Shown piece after piece: positions 8,435 to 17,376 of a DNA stretch of 42,656 nt. How positions within the stretch are numbered: position 1 is the stretch's first letter; each line of letters begins with the position of its first letter. The DNA lies in NCBI GenBank assembly GCA_945928575.1, contig CAMENP010000021.1, forward strand, positions 1 through 42,656. Direction: 5' to 3'. A program made the position numbers and the translations under genes. The notes below the pieces were generated by a model that was not told where the DNA came from, made no database searches, and saw only the letters and a program-made list of their open reading frames with translations. This DNA is from an uncultured Butyrivibrio sp. (GTDB lineage: Bacteria; Bacillota; Clostridia; Lachnospirales; Lachnospiraceae).

Positions 8435-9033
8435 TATCGCACCCCCGTAAGCGCTTTTGCTATTGGTTCCATTCCATTATCCAAAAGCCAGTGCTCCATA
8501 ACAGGATCAAGAATAGGCTTTAAGATTGTTCGAGGTGTACCTTTATCTGTCATACCCGCTTCAAAAAGCATGGTCTTATATGTTCTTCCCAGCCTATTCA
8601 AAGTCGCATCTGTCCATTTTGCAACCTTTTCATCCTGCAACTGCTTATTCTTAAAAAATATATTGATATCGCTATCCGAAAACTCGTTGTTTCCAATAAT
8701 CAGCTTTTCTCTTACCACTTCATATACAAAGTCAAAGAAAAGTGTATCATGCGCCATTGCTCCAGCTAAAGCAAATAACTTCTGTGTTGCAAGATCACTA
8801 TCCATAAAAATCGAATAAAATGATGCATCCAATGCTTTGATTCTTGCTGATACGGTACTGAATATCTGACCTGCTCGAAGCGTTGTCGGAGCACCAAATA
8901 TATTTTCCTTTTGGTTTTTTTCCTTAATCTCGTCAAGTGTCATTCCCTCTGACAAGAGCTTTACCACTGCCTTAAATTCCATAAACCAAAACGAAAACTT
9001 AACGGCACCTGCGCTATATTCACGTCTATTCAT
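8434..9033 (-). CDS. brxA: BREX protein BrxA (DUF1819)
   Basis: The 199-residue protein matches BrxA (DUF1819), the first gene of canonical type 1 BREX operons. Family knowledge describes a small helical protein, related to the NusB fold in one solved case, with DNA-binding ability. The sequence begins MNRREYSAGAVKFSFWFMEF and contains IFGAPTTLRAGQIFSTVSARI. I placed the start at 9033 because GGAAAGGTG lies just upstream; the open frame extends to 9105 without a ribosome binding site. The stop overlaps the brxB start. The gene appears intact and sits behind the remnant of an XRE regulator whose stop codon is 20 bases upstream. Confidence 0.9.
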   Translation of the reverse strand: MNRREYSAGAVKFSFWFMEFKAVVKLLSEGMTLDEIKEKNQKENIFGAPTTLRAGQIFSTVSARIKALDASFYSIFMDSDLATQKLFALAGAMAHDTLFFDFVYEVVREKLIIGNNEFSDSDINIFFKNKQLQDEKVAKWTDATLNRLGRTYKTMLFEAGMTDKGTPRTILKPILDPVMEHWLLDNGMEPIAKALTGVR

Positions 9034-9053
9034 TTTATCGCACCTTTCCCAAA

Positions 9054-9152
9054 TTATTGTTCGTTCTCTGCTGGAAGTATATCCAAGATGTCGTCTATCG
9101 TGCAATTAAGTGCCCGGCATATTCTAACCAGAACATCCAATGAAAAATTCAC
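9054..9152 (-). pseudogene. C-terminal remnant of an XRE/HTH-type regulator
   Basis: A 32-codon frame reads VNFSLDVLVRICRALNCT, then IDDILDILPAENEQ and a TAA. This is the typical end of small Cro/C1-type (HTH_26-like) regulators, in which SLDVLxRICxALxCxIDDI forms the last helices. About 40 N-terminal residues carrying the recognition helix are missing. An in-frame TAA lies only three codons before the GTG at 9152. Such regulators often head mobile defence operons. Here the regulator has probably been disabled by a deletion between its promoter and its C-terminal codons. Identification rests on pattern resemblance in a very short peptide. Confidence 0.65.
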
Positions 9153-9163
9153 ATAACAAAATT

Positions 9164-9172
9164 ATTATAACA
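9164..9172 (-). promoter_or_regulatory. Extended -10 promoter for the BREX operon
   Basis: The minus strand reads TGTTATAAT, a consensus -10 box (TATAAT, 9164-9169) with the extended TGn motif. No good -35 hexamer lies 16-18 bases upstream, as expected for an extended -10 promoter. Transcription would start near 9157, just before the XRE remnant and about 125 bases before brxA. Confidence 0.5.
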
Positions 9173-9190
9173 TATACGTCTTTTAAAATC

Positions 9191-9204
9191 TATGAGAACT
9201 CATA
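9191..9204. promoter_or_regulatory. Palindrome TATGAGAACTCATA, candidate operator
   Basis: Two perfect 6-bp arms (TATGAG/CTCATA) flank AA. The centre lies about 40 bases upstream of the predicted BREX transcription start, next to the extended -10 element. It fits an operator for a dimeric XRE-type regulator, possibly the one whose remnant lies directly downstream. Only one copy was noticed, so the role is an inference. Confidence 0.4.
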
Positions 9205-9242
9205 ATTTTGACGGAGTAAATTCTGTCTCCAATAAAACTTTT

Positions 9243-10202
9243 TTAATACTCCACCCCTGTTTTCTTCCTAATTCCGTCCATTATTTCCATAACCGCAATT
9301 ATTTCGGCATGCGGCATATGAGCGCACTCGGTTTTTCCGCCTTCTATTGCATCGATTGCTGCCTCAAGTTCATATTCAAATCCCGTTATCTGTGCAGGCG
9401 CATCAATATGATTAATGATCTCATGGGAGGTGTTATAGACATCAATGCCTTCACAATTGTTTATATTATGAAAAACGATATATCCATCTGTTCCGTATAC
9501 TATCCCGTCACGGCTTCCTGCGGTTCTGGCATCACAATGAAGCACTGCAATTCTTCCGTTTTCATATAACATTGTTATTCCATCGGCCATGTCCATACCA
9601 TCATCGTTCAAGACAGCTGATGCTGTGATTTCACTGATGTCATTACCCAACACCATTGAGGCAAAATTGACGCAGTAAACTCCGATATCCAAAAGTGCGC
9701 CTCCGCCAAGATCTTTGCGAACGATTCTCTCCTTGCTCGCAATCGGATATGACAACGAAGCAGATACGGACATAACCTCTCCTATAATTTTACTTTTAAT
9801 AATGTTATCAAGCACAAATCTCATTGGAAGATATCTTGTCCAGATTGCCTCGCCAAGAAACAATCCCCTGTTCTCTGCCATGGAAATCAATTCAGAAGCC
9901 TGTGATGCGTAAAGCGTAAAAGACTTCTCACATAATACATTCTTGCCGTGTTCAAGGCACATCCTGATATCTTCATAATGAAATGAATGTGGTGTCGCCA
10001 CATATACCAGTTCGACATCTGGATCCTCTGCAAGTTTTTCATAAGAACCATAAGCATATTCAAAACCATATTGTGCCGCAAATTCACATGCCTTCTCATA
10101 TGAACGCGATGCTATTGCATATGCATTGGCATTTTTGCAAGCACGTATTGTCAGTGCCATTTTACCGGCTATATGTCCGGCTCCGATAATTCCTATATTC
10201 AT
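9243..10202 (-). CDS. Gfo/Idh/MocA-family NAD(P)-dependent oxidoreductase
   Basis: The 319-residue protein is a cytoplasmic sugar- or cyclitol-type dehydrogenase. The N-terminal Rossmann fold shows GIIGAGHIAGKMA (residues 4-16). The family EKP motif reads CEKSF, with the usual Pro replaced by Ser, and the C-terminal substrate domain contains GGGALLDIGVYCVNF with the conserved Asp/His-region pattern. The closest visible resemblance is to the dihydrodiol-dehydrogenase-like branch, but the substrate cannot be read from the sequence. The start at 10202 has AGGAGG seven bases upstream; the open frame extends to 10235 without support. The gene has its own promoter and lies alone between the MMPL operon and the BREX locus, so it is probably resident chromosome bordering the defence island. 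Confidence 0.88.
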   Translation of the reverse strand: MNIGIIGAGHIAGKMALTIRACKNANAYAIASRSYEKACEFAAQYGFEYAYGSYEKLAEDPDVELVYVATPHSFHYEDIRMCLEHGKNVLCEKSFTLYASQASELISMAENRGLFLGEAIWTRYLPMRFVLDNIIKSKIIGEVMSVSASLSYPIASKERIVRKDLGGGALLDIGVYCVNFASMVLGNDISEITASAVLNDDGMDMADGITMLYENGRIAVLHCDARTAGSRDGIVYGTDGYIVFHNINNCEGIDVYNTSHEIINHIDAPAQITGFEYELEAAIDAIEGGKTECAHMPHAEIIAVMEIMDGIRKKTGVEY

Positions 10203-10225
10203 TATTGCCTCCTTTTTGTAGCCAA

Positions 10226-10252
10226 AGTATACCACATTTCAATCAATTGCAA
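10226..10252 (-). promoter_or_regulatory. Promoter of the Gfo/Idh/MocA gene
   Basis: The minus strand has TATACT (10226-10231) preceded by TGG, giving an extended -10. A TTGCAA hexamer lies at 10247-10252 with a 15-base spacer. Transcription would start about 15-20 bases before the ribosome binding site. Confidence 0.5.
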
Positions 10253-10275
10253 CAGTAATCAGGCGCTTCAAAAGC

Positions 10276-10310
10276 AAAAAAATCGTACCGCGGCCCGAAA
10301 GCCGCGGTAC
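10276..10310 (-). terminator. Intrinsic terminator of the MMPL operon
   Basis: A perfect 10-bp stem, GTACCGCGGC (10285-10294) and GCCGCGGTAC (10301-10310), has a 6-base loop. On the minus strand it is followed by GATTTTTTTG, a classical rho-independent terminator. It ends transcription coming from the secreted-protein gene at 10348. Confidence 0.92.
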
Positions 10311-10347
10311 TTTAGAAAGAGAACATAATTTAGACTAATAAGCTTGT

Positions 10348-12498
10348 TTATTTCTCGATTGACTCAGTTCTGTATATGAACTTTGTGCTGCCTGTCATAT
10401 CGTCCGACTTACCGCCGAATGACTGATAATCCTTGGATATATCAAGTGTGGCCTTAAGTCTTGTAATAACAGGTGTTATGTCATCAATCTTATCTATAAT
10501 TGCCTTGATTCCTTCGTCGTAGAACTTTGATGTTCCGTCTGCAAGAGTCTTGGCTCCGTCTGTAATCTGTGAAACTGCATCCTTGAGTGCAGGAGCGCTT
10601 GTGTTGAGTTTATCAACACCTGCAACATACTCTTTGAGTTTGTCTGAAAGAGTCTTTACGTTAGCAGTGATATTCTCTGTGTATCCCTGTGACAACTGTG
10701 CACTTCCGGCTGCTGCCGTATCCGCACCTGCTGTGTAAGCAAGGACACCCTGATAAAATGTTGCATATGAATCAAGCGATTCCTTGGCTGACTTAATCTG
10801 GGCTGCGCCCTCTTTTGCCTTGGTTACCGCAGAATTAATCTGTGTCTGCACCTCAGTTCCTGCCATGTTGTCTGCAATGAGTTTTGTCTTCTGAGCCGAT
10901 ACGTTATCGGAAATGGTCTTTTTAACCTTATCCGTTGCCATCTGGGCAGTGATCGCTGCCTGAACGGTCTCTGACTGCATCTGTGCATCTACTGCTGCAT
11001 CTATCTTGCTCTTAACCGCTGCTGGAAGTACCTTGTACTGATCCATTGTAAGATTCTGTGAAGCAAGCACATTAGGAAGAACAACTGTTGTCTTAACTGT
11101 ATTCGTAACCTCTGCCTTAACCGCCTCGGTTACAGCTGCTGTAATCTGTGCTTCGCTTGCATTAACTTTATCTGTTACGGTTTTCTTTGCGACCTGAGTT
11201 GCGTATGTTCTCACACTTGTCTCATCGAGTGCTTTAACGAGTTTATTAAGCTCGGCTGCATAATTGTCTACTGTGAGAGTCGGAACCTTAATTCCGAGTG
11301 CATCAAGACCTGCTGCCTTAAGCTGTGTCTCAACAGTGCTTAAAAGTGTGTCATATACCTGTTTGGCTCCTGCGTTCAACTGTGCACTGTTTCCGGAAAG
11401 TGTTGAAAGTCCGCTTGAAAGTTCGGCAAGTTTACCGTCTATATATACGATACCATCTTTGTAGAGCTTATCCACGCTCTGTGAAATCTGGTTAGCATAT
11501 GTGTCAAGTTCGGCAACACCTTCAATAAGTTCACCTGACTTATCAAGTAACTGTGTCAGGTAACCATGAAGCTCTGATGCACCGTCTACGATCTGTTTCA
11601 TTGAAGAATCAAGAGTATCAAGTTTATCCTCTATTTCTTCCACGGTATCATCATCGTCAATGCTTATCTTGTTAAATACATCGTTGGTAGCAACAGTAAG
11701 TGTTGTTGCAAGTGAAAAATCCGTTACATCGGCTTTAATCGTTACCGAAGATGGAATATCTACATTGGTATCATCACTAAGCGCCAGGTTATCTGAGAGA
11801 CCAGGAAGTGCAAACCCTGCTACAACAGTCTTATCGCCGTCATCTATGACTTTACCGTTATCTACTGTTATATTCTTGAAGTTGTCATTATCAAGAATCA
11901 TTCCGCTTATCATAAGGAACGGAACATACATCTCCTCGTTCTTGCCGTCTATCTCAACTGTTTTCTTACAATTGTTGATGTAATCGAATGTCATCTCAAG
12001 AGCTCCGCTCTTTCCGGCTATTTCATCTGCCGATACACTCTGACCGTCAAGTTTGAAAGAAATCTTGAATGTTACAGGAACCTCTTCGGTTGTTGTACCT
12101 CTGTAATAAATGTTTTCACCATCGGCATCCCATACGCAGCTTGAATCGCTCATGGTATATCCGGCATCGCTCTTTACATTTACTATATCAGTAAGTCCTG
12201 TTGCATCTGTGAGCTTATCAAGTCCGTCCGGATTCTTAAGAAGCTCGCTTACAATAACTTTCTTTACGCTTCCGTCTGCATTGGCGATAACGTAAACCGT
12301 TTCCTCCTTGTCGACGTCAGCATCGTTTATGATACTTGCTATGTCTGATTTTACTTTATCTGTAGAGCTCTCCTCTTTCTGTGTGACGCTCTTGGTATCT
12401 GTATTGCCATTGCTTCCGGCCGAAACTGCCATTCCGCATCCAAAAATCATAAGTGCAGACATTGTTAAGCCGATTGCTTTTCCTATACTTTTTCTCAT
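10348..12498 (-). CDS. Secreted coiled-coil (YhgE-like) partner protein of an MMPL transporter
   Basis: The 716-residue protein begins with a signal peptide (basic MRKSIGKAIG, hydrophobic core, Ala-rich end near residue 27). A Cys in IFGCG could also serve as a loose lipobox. The body has a beta-rich first third. A long region of about 300-700 follows with Leu/Gly-spaced helical repeats such as GELIEGVAELDTY and GLSTLSGNSAQLNAG, like the heptad LxxG repeats of YhgE/Pip-type proteins. No membrane segment follows the signal peptide. In many Firmicutes such proteins accompany MMPL-type exporters and may act outside the membrane in a periplasmic-adaptor-like role, which is an inference. It lies 18 bases after the MMPL gene, has AAGGAAGG before its ATG and is followed by a strong terminator, so it is the last gene of that operon. 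Confidence 0.8.
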   Translation of the reverse strand: MRKSIGKAIGLTMSALMIFGCGMAVSAGSNGNTDTKSVTQKEESSTDKVKSDIASIINDADVDKEETVYVIANADGSVKKVIVSELLKNPDGLDKLTDATGLTDIVNVKSDAGYTMSDSSCVWDADGENIYYRGTTTEEVPVTFKISFKLDGQSVSADEIAGKSGALEMTFDYINNCKKTVEIDGKNEEMYVPFLMISGMILDNDNFKNITVDNGKVIDDGDKTVVAGFALPGLSDNLALSDDTNVDIPSSVTIKADVTDFSLATTLTVATNDVFNKISIDDDDTVEEIEDKLDTLDSSMKQIVDGASELHGYLTQLLDKSGELIEGVAELDTYANQISQSVDKLYKDGIVYIDGKLAELSSGLSTLSGNSAQLNAGAKQVYDTLLSTVETQLKAAGLDALGIKVPTLTVDNYAAELNKLVKALDETSVRTYATQVAKKTVTDKVNASEAQITAAVTEAVKAEVTNTVKTTVVLPNVLASQNLTMDQYKVLPAAVKSKIDAAVDAQMQSETVQAAITAQMATDKVKKTISDNVSAQKTKLIADNMAGTEVQTQINSAVTKAKEGAAQIKSAKESLDSYATFYQGVLAYTAGADTAAAGSAQLSQGYTENITANVKTLSDKLKEYVAGVDKLNTSAPALKDAVSQITDGAKTLADGTSKFYDEGIKAIIDKIDDITPVITRLKATLDISKDYQSFGGKSDDMTGSTKFIYRTESIEK

Positions 12499-12516
12499 AA
12501 TTTACGCCTTCCTTTC

Positions 12517-14595
12517 TTATGCTTTTTTCTTTCTGACATTAAATCCAATACTTGTATGTGTTATCAGACCGTCAAATACCAGCAGGAATGAAGGTAAAAT
12601 AAGGATTACCGATGCCATACTGATAAGTGCACCCCTTGCCATCAATACACAAAGTGAAGAAATAATATCTATTTCCGAGTAAACCGCTACACCGAAAGTT
12701 GCTGCGAAGAATCCGAGTGCACTTACAAGAATCGATGGGATTGATGTGGCGAGTGCAGTTGTAACAGATGTTTTTCTGTCTGCTCCGCGTGAACGTTCTC
12801 TCTTATATCTTGTTGTCATAAGTATCGCATAATCGACAGTTGAACCAAGCTGTATTGTACTTATACATATCGGCGCGATAAACGGAAGTGTTGTTCCGGT
12901 AATATACGGAATACCGAGGTTAATAAATATTGCAAACTGTATTACTGCAACAAGTATTACAGGAAGCGATATACTCTTTAACACTATGAGTATGATTACG
13001 AAAATGGCTGCTATCGATATAATGTTTACAACCTGGAAGTCATGGTCGGTAACCGTGATAAGATCCTTGGTACAAGGAGCCTCACCTATAAGCATACCGT
13101 TTTCGTCGTACTTTTTAATAATATCGTTCAGTTCATCAATCTGATTGTTTACCTCGTCCGTTGCAGTCTTATAGGCTGAACTTACAAGGATAAGCTGATA
13201 TTTATCACTCTTTAAAATACTCTTTAAATCATCAGGGATGATTTCCTCAGGGATGGCGGTTCCGACAAGGCTGTTAAATCCCATTGCAAAGTTAACGCCG
13301 TCCACGCTTTCCATCTCTTTCATCATTGCATTGGCATCTTTGGCTTCCATATTGGAATCCGCAAGTACCATATGTACGTTACTCATATCGAATTTCTCAT
13401 CGAGTTTGGATGTAGCGATTACATAATCTATATCATCCGGTAATGTTGATGCCATGTCGTAGTATACTTCTGTCTTATTGTAACAGTAAATTGCCGGAAC
13501 AATTATTATTACAAAAAGGACTATGAATACTGCCGGTATCTTAACAATTCCCGAAGCCAGTTTATCCATTTTAGGGATAAGTGAACGGTGTTTTGTTTTC
13601 TCAAGAACCTTATCAAATATGAGCAATAACGACGGAAGTATTGTTACACATCCGATTACACCGAATATAACGCCCTTAGCCATTACTATACCTAAGTCGA
13701 CACCGAGTGTAAAACTCATAAAGCACATTGCAAGGAAACCTGCAACCGTCGTAATTGAACTACCGATTACCGATGTGAACGTTGCTTTTACGGCATGTGC
13801 CATTGCGCGTTCCTTATCTCCTTCGTAACGTTCCTTCTGTTCGTTATAACTGTGCCAGAGGAATATCGAGTAATCCATTGTAACGGCCAACTGTAATACA
13901 GCAGCCAACGCTTTGGTTATATATGATATTTCTCCTAAGAATATGTTACTGCCGAGGTTATAGAGGATTGCCATTCCTATACTCACAAGGAACAGAATCG
14001 GTGCAACGAATGAATCAAGAAGAATCATCATTACAACAAGGCAGCAGGCAACTGCTATTCCTACATATATTACCTCTTCTTTTTCACACAAATCTTTCAA
14101 ATCCGTTACCAGGGCTGACATACCGGTTACGAAACAATCTTTACCGCATACACTCCTGACATCTTTGATCGCCTGAATTGTGTCATCACTTGAAGTTGAG
14201 GTATCAAAGAATACCGCCATCATTGTAGTATCGCCGTTATTAAATGCGTTGTAGTATTTCTCCGGAAGCATTTCCATCGGTATGGAAATATCTGCCAGTG
14301 AACTGTACCACATAACAGTATCTACATGATTTACGTCCTCAAGTTTTTTTGTAAGGTCTGCGATGTCTTTCTCATCCATACCTTCCACGACAATTAATGA
14401 AAATGCTCCCTTGCCGAAATCATCGAGAAGAATATTCTGACCCTTTACGGTGTCCATATCTTCCGGCAGATATGTGAGCATATCATAATTAATACGTGTT
14501 TTTACCATTCCTATTACGGATGGTATGAGTAAAAGCACTGCAATGATAATAATCAGAACTCTGTGCTTAACTACCCATTTACCGAATTTAATCAT
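12517..14595 (-). CDS. MMPL/RND-family membrane exporter
   Basis: The 692-residue integral membrane protein has the two-fold RND/MMPL architecture. TM1 is near residues 10-30 and a large extracellular loop follows. Five further helices span roughly 180-335, and the pattern repeats in the second half starting near 345. Charged motifs inside the helices include QLAVTMDYSIFLWHSYNE and its repeat QLGSTVDYAILMTTRYKRE, whose Asp-Tyr pair is the proton-relay signature of MMPL proteins. Such proteins export lipids or amphiphilic compounds using the proton gradient; the substrate here is unknown. I chose the ATG at 14595, with AAGGAG eight bases upstream, over an in-frame ATG at 14616. The next gene, its secreted partner, starts 18 bases later. 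A TetR regulator lies just upstream. Confidence 0.9.
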   Translation of the reverse strand: MIKFGKWVVKHRVLIIIIAVLLLIPSVIGMVKTRINYDMLTYLPEDMDTVKGQNILLDDFGKGAFSLIVVEGMDEKDIADLTKKLEDVNHVDTVMWYSSLADISIPMEMLPEKYYNAFNNGDTTMMAVFFDTSTSSDDTIQAIKDVRSVCGKDCFVTGMSALVTDLKDLCEKEEVIYVGIAVACCLVVMMILLDSFVAPILFLVSIGMAILYNLGSNIFLGEISYITKALAAVLQLAVTMDYSIFLWHSYNEQKERYEGDKERAMAHAVKATFTSVIGSSITTVAGFLAMCFMSFTLGVDLGIVMAKGVIFGVIGCVTILPSLLLIFDKVLEKTKHRSLIPKMDKLASGIVKIPAVFIVLFVIIIVPAIYCYNKTEVYYDMASTLPDDIDYVIATSKLDEKFDMSNVHMVLADSNMEAKDANAMMKEMESVDGVNFAMGFNSLVGTAIPEEIIPDDLKSILKSDKYQLILVSSAYKTATDEVNNQIDELNDIIKKYDENGMLIGEAPCTKDLITVTDHDFQVVNIISIAAIFVIILIVLKSISLPVILVAVIQFAIFINLGIPYITGTTLPFIAPICISTIQLGSTVDYAILMTTRYKRERSRGADRKTSVTTALATSIPSILVSALGFFAATFGVAVYSEIDIISSLCVLMARGALISMASVILILPSFLLVFDGLITHTSIGFNVRKKKA

Positions 14596-14662
14596 GTTCT
14601 CATCTCCTTCTTTCATCTAAATCCTTGGTTATTTTATACAGAAAAGTTCACAAAAAAAACAC

Positions 14663-14699
14663 GCAAAAAAAATGCAATGTCGGATTTTCCGACACTGCA
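14663..14699 (-). terminator. Intrinsic terminator after the TetR gene
   Basis: The arms TGCAATGTCGGA (14673-14684) and TCCGACACTGCA (14688-14699) pair with one wobble or mismatch around a 3-base loop. On the minus strand the stem is followed by eight T residues. It separates the tetR transcript from the MMPL gene, which must then have its own promoter between 14596 and 14662. A TATAAA-like -10 is visible near 14630, without a clear -35. Confidence 0.9.
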
Positions 14700-14728
14700 T
14701 CGTATTTGTTGGATTTATAGACAGATAT

Positions 14729-15301
14729 TTAATTCTGTCGTTTATCATATTCTCCGGCGCGTACAAGCATTTCATGGATATTACCGTCAAAAAGATACGC
14801 AAGCTTGTCAATGATTTCACCGGGCTCCGTTACCATGCCTTCCTCAAGCCACTTAAATACAAGGCCTACAAGCGTATACTTATATATATCCGTAACAAGC
14901 CTTATGTCATCCTGACCGGCGTTGGTTCCTTCTGCCTGCGATGACACAGCCTCCATAAATATACTGTCGCACACTTCATTCAGATATTTATTGAGCCGCT
15001 CACGGCTGACCGATTTGTATACATGGTATATCGCCTTCTTATTTTCCATGGCAAAAGCCATAGCCTCTTTAATTCCGTCCGCCCATGATTCATACTCTGA
15101 ATGTTTATTGACTATTTTACCCGTCTCAAATTCAAAGATCTTATTAATAAGATCATATATATCCTCAAAATAATAATAAAATGTTGAACGGTTGACACCA
15201 CATTTATCAATAATATTCTTAACTGTTATCTTATCCAGCGGATGCTCATTAAGCAAACTGACAAACGCATCAACTATTGCTCTTTCCGTAAAAGCTGACA
15301 C
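14729..15301 (-). CDS. TetR/AcrR-family transcriptional regulator
   Basis: The 190-residue protein has an N-terminal TetR helix-turn-helix: LDKITVKNIIDKCGVNRSTFYYYFEDIYDLI at about residues 22-52, with the typical FYYYF recognition helix. A helical ligand-binding domain follows. The start is GTG with GGAGGT five bases upstream. It lies between a YtrA-type ABC system (15 bases upstream) and the MMPL exporter (downstream, after a terminator). Regulation of the MMPL pair is the likely job, inferred from position. No clear TetR operator palindrome was found in the short gap before the MMPL gene. Confidence 0.88.
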   Translation of the reverse strand: MSAFTERAIVDAFVSLLNEHPLDKITVKNIIDKCGVNRSTFYYYFEDIYDLINKIFEFETGKIVNKHSEYESWADGIKEAMAFAMENKKAIYHVYKSVSRERLNKYLNEVCDSIFMEAVSSQAEGTNAGQDDIRLVTDIYKYTLVGLVFKWLEEGMVTEPGEIIDKLAYLFDGNIHEMLVRAGEYDKRQN

Positions 15302-15315
15302 CCCGCACCTCCGTC

Positions 15316-17376
15316 TTAATCCAGATACATGCTGCTCTTGTTAATTTCTTCACATGCTTTCATAAAAAGTTCCATTCCTTCATCCGAAAGCGAATATATG
15401 CCATATAACGTTACATCCTTTTCATCTGAATCAGTATCGTTATAATATGCACACGTACTTATAATAACAGCATTATCATCTGTTGCGCAACCTTTTTTTC
15501 CGTATTTACCGATGATTTTCATCAGATTATAGTACAGATCAATATTACGGCTAGAATAATCGAACCAATACTGTGAAATAAAAGCTTTGTCAGCCGGCAG
15601 TGCACCTACGCTCATAGTTGCCGACTCAAATCCTTTATCATGTATTATATCAAGATATTCATCATATGAAACTGTCGATTTGGCATATTTTATAAGTAAA
15701 TCAAGTGTTTTCGGTGTCTTATATGAAATAGGTACGCGCTGTTGCTGATAATCCTGTGTAAATGCATCCGGCTGATACATATAACTGATATACAGCGTGC
15801 CTATTGTACTTGAATATTCTGTCATAATCACATCAAGAAGATTATTGTTCTCTTCTATTTCTTCCTTAATACAGTCATAAATTGCATGAACCTGGCTGCT
15901 TTCAAGACTGGCTTGCGAAAAATCAAGATCCACATATGAATTATTGGTGTATTTCTTAAGGTAATTTCCGCTTAATGAATCATTCCGTTTAGTTATGTAA
16001 TAAGCAGCCCTTGAAACCGTGTCGGGTTTAAGATTCACATTACGTCTGTAATTATGCCCGTCCTGATGTACTGTCACAACACAGCTTGTCGTTATATTAT
16101 AATAGTTTTGTTCCTTGTCATTGTATTCGTCCGCAATTGCGTTTATGCAGTCCGCATCATATATCTTCCGGTCAAGTTTATCCCAGTCTATGTCATAGTT
16201 GTCGAACAGATACGATGACACTTCTTCGATTTCGACATATTGTGTCCTCTCCGGAACTATTTTGTAGCTGTTAATGCTGTACACAACTATTTTCATAGCT
16301 GCAAAAGTCAATACTGTCAATATTACCAAAACCGGAAGCTGTCTTAGGCTTCTTGCCACCATACTCCACTTGTGCGAAGTAAGCAATTCGTACATGATAT
16401 ATACAAGGACTGCCAACACAAACATGACTGCCGCATAAAACAGCTGTGCAGGCGAACCGGCATTGTCAAAATATATTATAAGAAAACCAACTCCGGCAAG
16501 ACTGCAAAGATATGCCGCAACCATTCTCAATACTGACTGTACTCCGTATGTAAGGCTTGGTTTCTGGGCTGTTTCACTCTTACGGTGTACATAGATGAAA
16601 GCGCCTATAATAAAATACACAATGCCTTCAATGGCCGTAGGGATAACCGCACTGTAATTACCGAGGCCTGTTCCGCTTCCGGCTATCTTACGTACTATCT
16701 GCATAAGTATGTTTCCTCTGTCAAGAAAAGCTGACATAATACCACCGACCGGATAACACTCCGCAGCTGAACCTATGATATTAATAACCGCAATTACCAT
16801 AAAACGCGGAGCAAACATTATAATGCCGGACACTACAATATTACTGAACAGCGTTCCCGACAATGAAATACCTGCCGATAACACCCCTATAAAAAAGAGT
16901 GCAAGAGCAAAAGTCTTTACTGCCGTAACCATTATGCTCCCACATTCCACCCTGACCTTGGGAAGGATACCGCACATAATGCTTATTGTAAATGTCTCAA
17001 CAAATATCATTATAATTGTCCACAGCACTACTGCCATAATTATACCGATAAATGCAGGAAGACGTTTAACAGGTATTGCATGATAGAAATCACAACTGTT
17101 CCTCTTATTAAGAAAATTAAAGGCCACCAGCATCATTATCGGCACTATTATAACCGCAATGACTGCCGATGCAATCATCATATAAGTTACATCAAAAACA
17201 TATATTGTCTGTGGAGCAGCTGCGGCGTAATTATTGGCCACACTGCGCACACTTATATTTGCTCCGATCGGAACCATTATTCCGAACAATGCATATATTA
17301 TACATCCAAGTATTCCAACTATCTTGAGCTGTCTGAATGATTCTTTAAAAAGGCCCATTGCCGGTCTGAATTTCAT
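15316..17376 (-). CDS. ABC-2-type permease with large extracytoplasmic domain (DUF6449-like)
   Basis: The 686-residue membrane protein is the permease of the YtrA-controlled ABC system. The first roughly 370 residues carry about nine or ten hydrophobic helices, with the family motif NSCDFYHAIPVKR near residues 92-104. The C-terminal 300 residues are hydrophilic, contain no further membrane segment and probably face outside. The motif and layout match DUF6449-type permeases next to GntR/YtrA regulators in Clostridia. Related Bacillus systems are induced by cell-wall-active antibiotics; the substrate here is unknown. The ATG overlaps the stop of the ATPase gene as TAATG and has GGAGG upstream, so the two are co-translated. 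The tetR gene starts 15 bases after its stop with no terminator between them. Confidence 0.82.
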   Translation of the reverse strand: MKFRPAMGLFKESFRQLKIVGILGCIIYALFGIMVPIGANISVRSVANNYAAAAPQTIYVFDVTYMMIASAVIAVIIVPIMMLVAFNFLNKRNSCDFYHAIPVKRLPAFIGIIMAVVLWTIIMIFVETFTISIMCGILPKVRVECGSIMVTAVKTFALALFFIGVLSAGISLSGTLFSNIVVSGIIMFAPRFMVIAVINIIGSAAECYPVGGIMSAFLDRGNILMQIVRKIAGSGTGLGNYSAVIPTAIEGIVYFIIGAFIYVHRKSETAQKPSLTYGVQSVLRMVAAYLCSLAGVGFLIIYFDNAGSPAQLFYAAVMFVLAVLVYIMYELLTSHKWSMVARSLRQLPVLVILTVLTFAAMKIVVYSINSYKIVPERTQYVEIEEVSSYLFDNYDIDWDKLDRKIYDADCINAIADEYNDKEQNYYNITTSCVVTVHQDGHNYRRNVNLKPDTVSRAAYYITKRNDSLSGNYLKKYTNNSYVDLDFSQASLESSQVHAIYDCIKEEIEENNNLLDVIMTEYSSTIGTLYISYMYQPDAFTQDYQQQRVPISYKTPKTLDLLIKYAKSTVSYDEYLDIIHDKGFESATMSVGALPADKAFISQYWFDYSSRNIDLYYNLMKIIGKYGKKGCATDDNAVIISTCAYYNDTDSDEKDVTLYGIYSLSDEGMELFMKACEEINKSSMYLD

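Noticed and set aside
10276-10310. GC-rich palindrome as a regulator binding site
   Set aside because: The 10-bp stem with a following T-run on the minus strand right after a gene end is better explained as a terminator.
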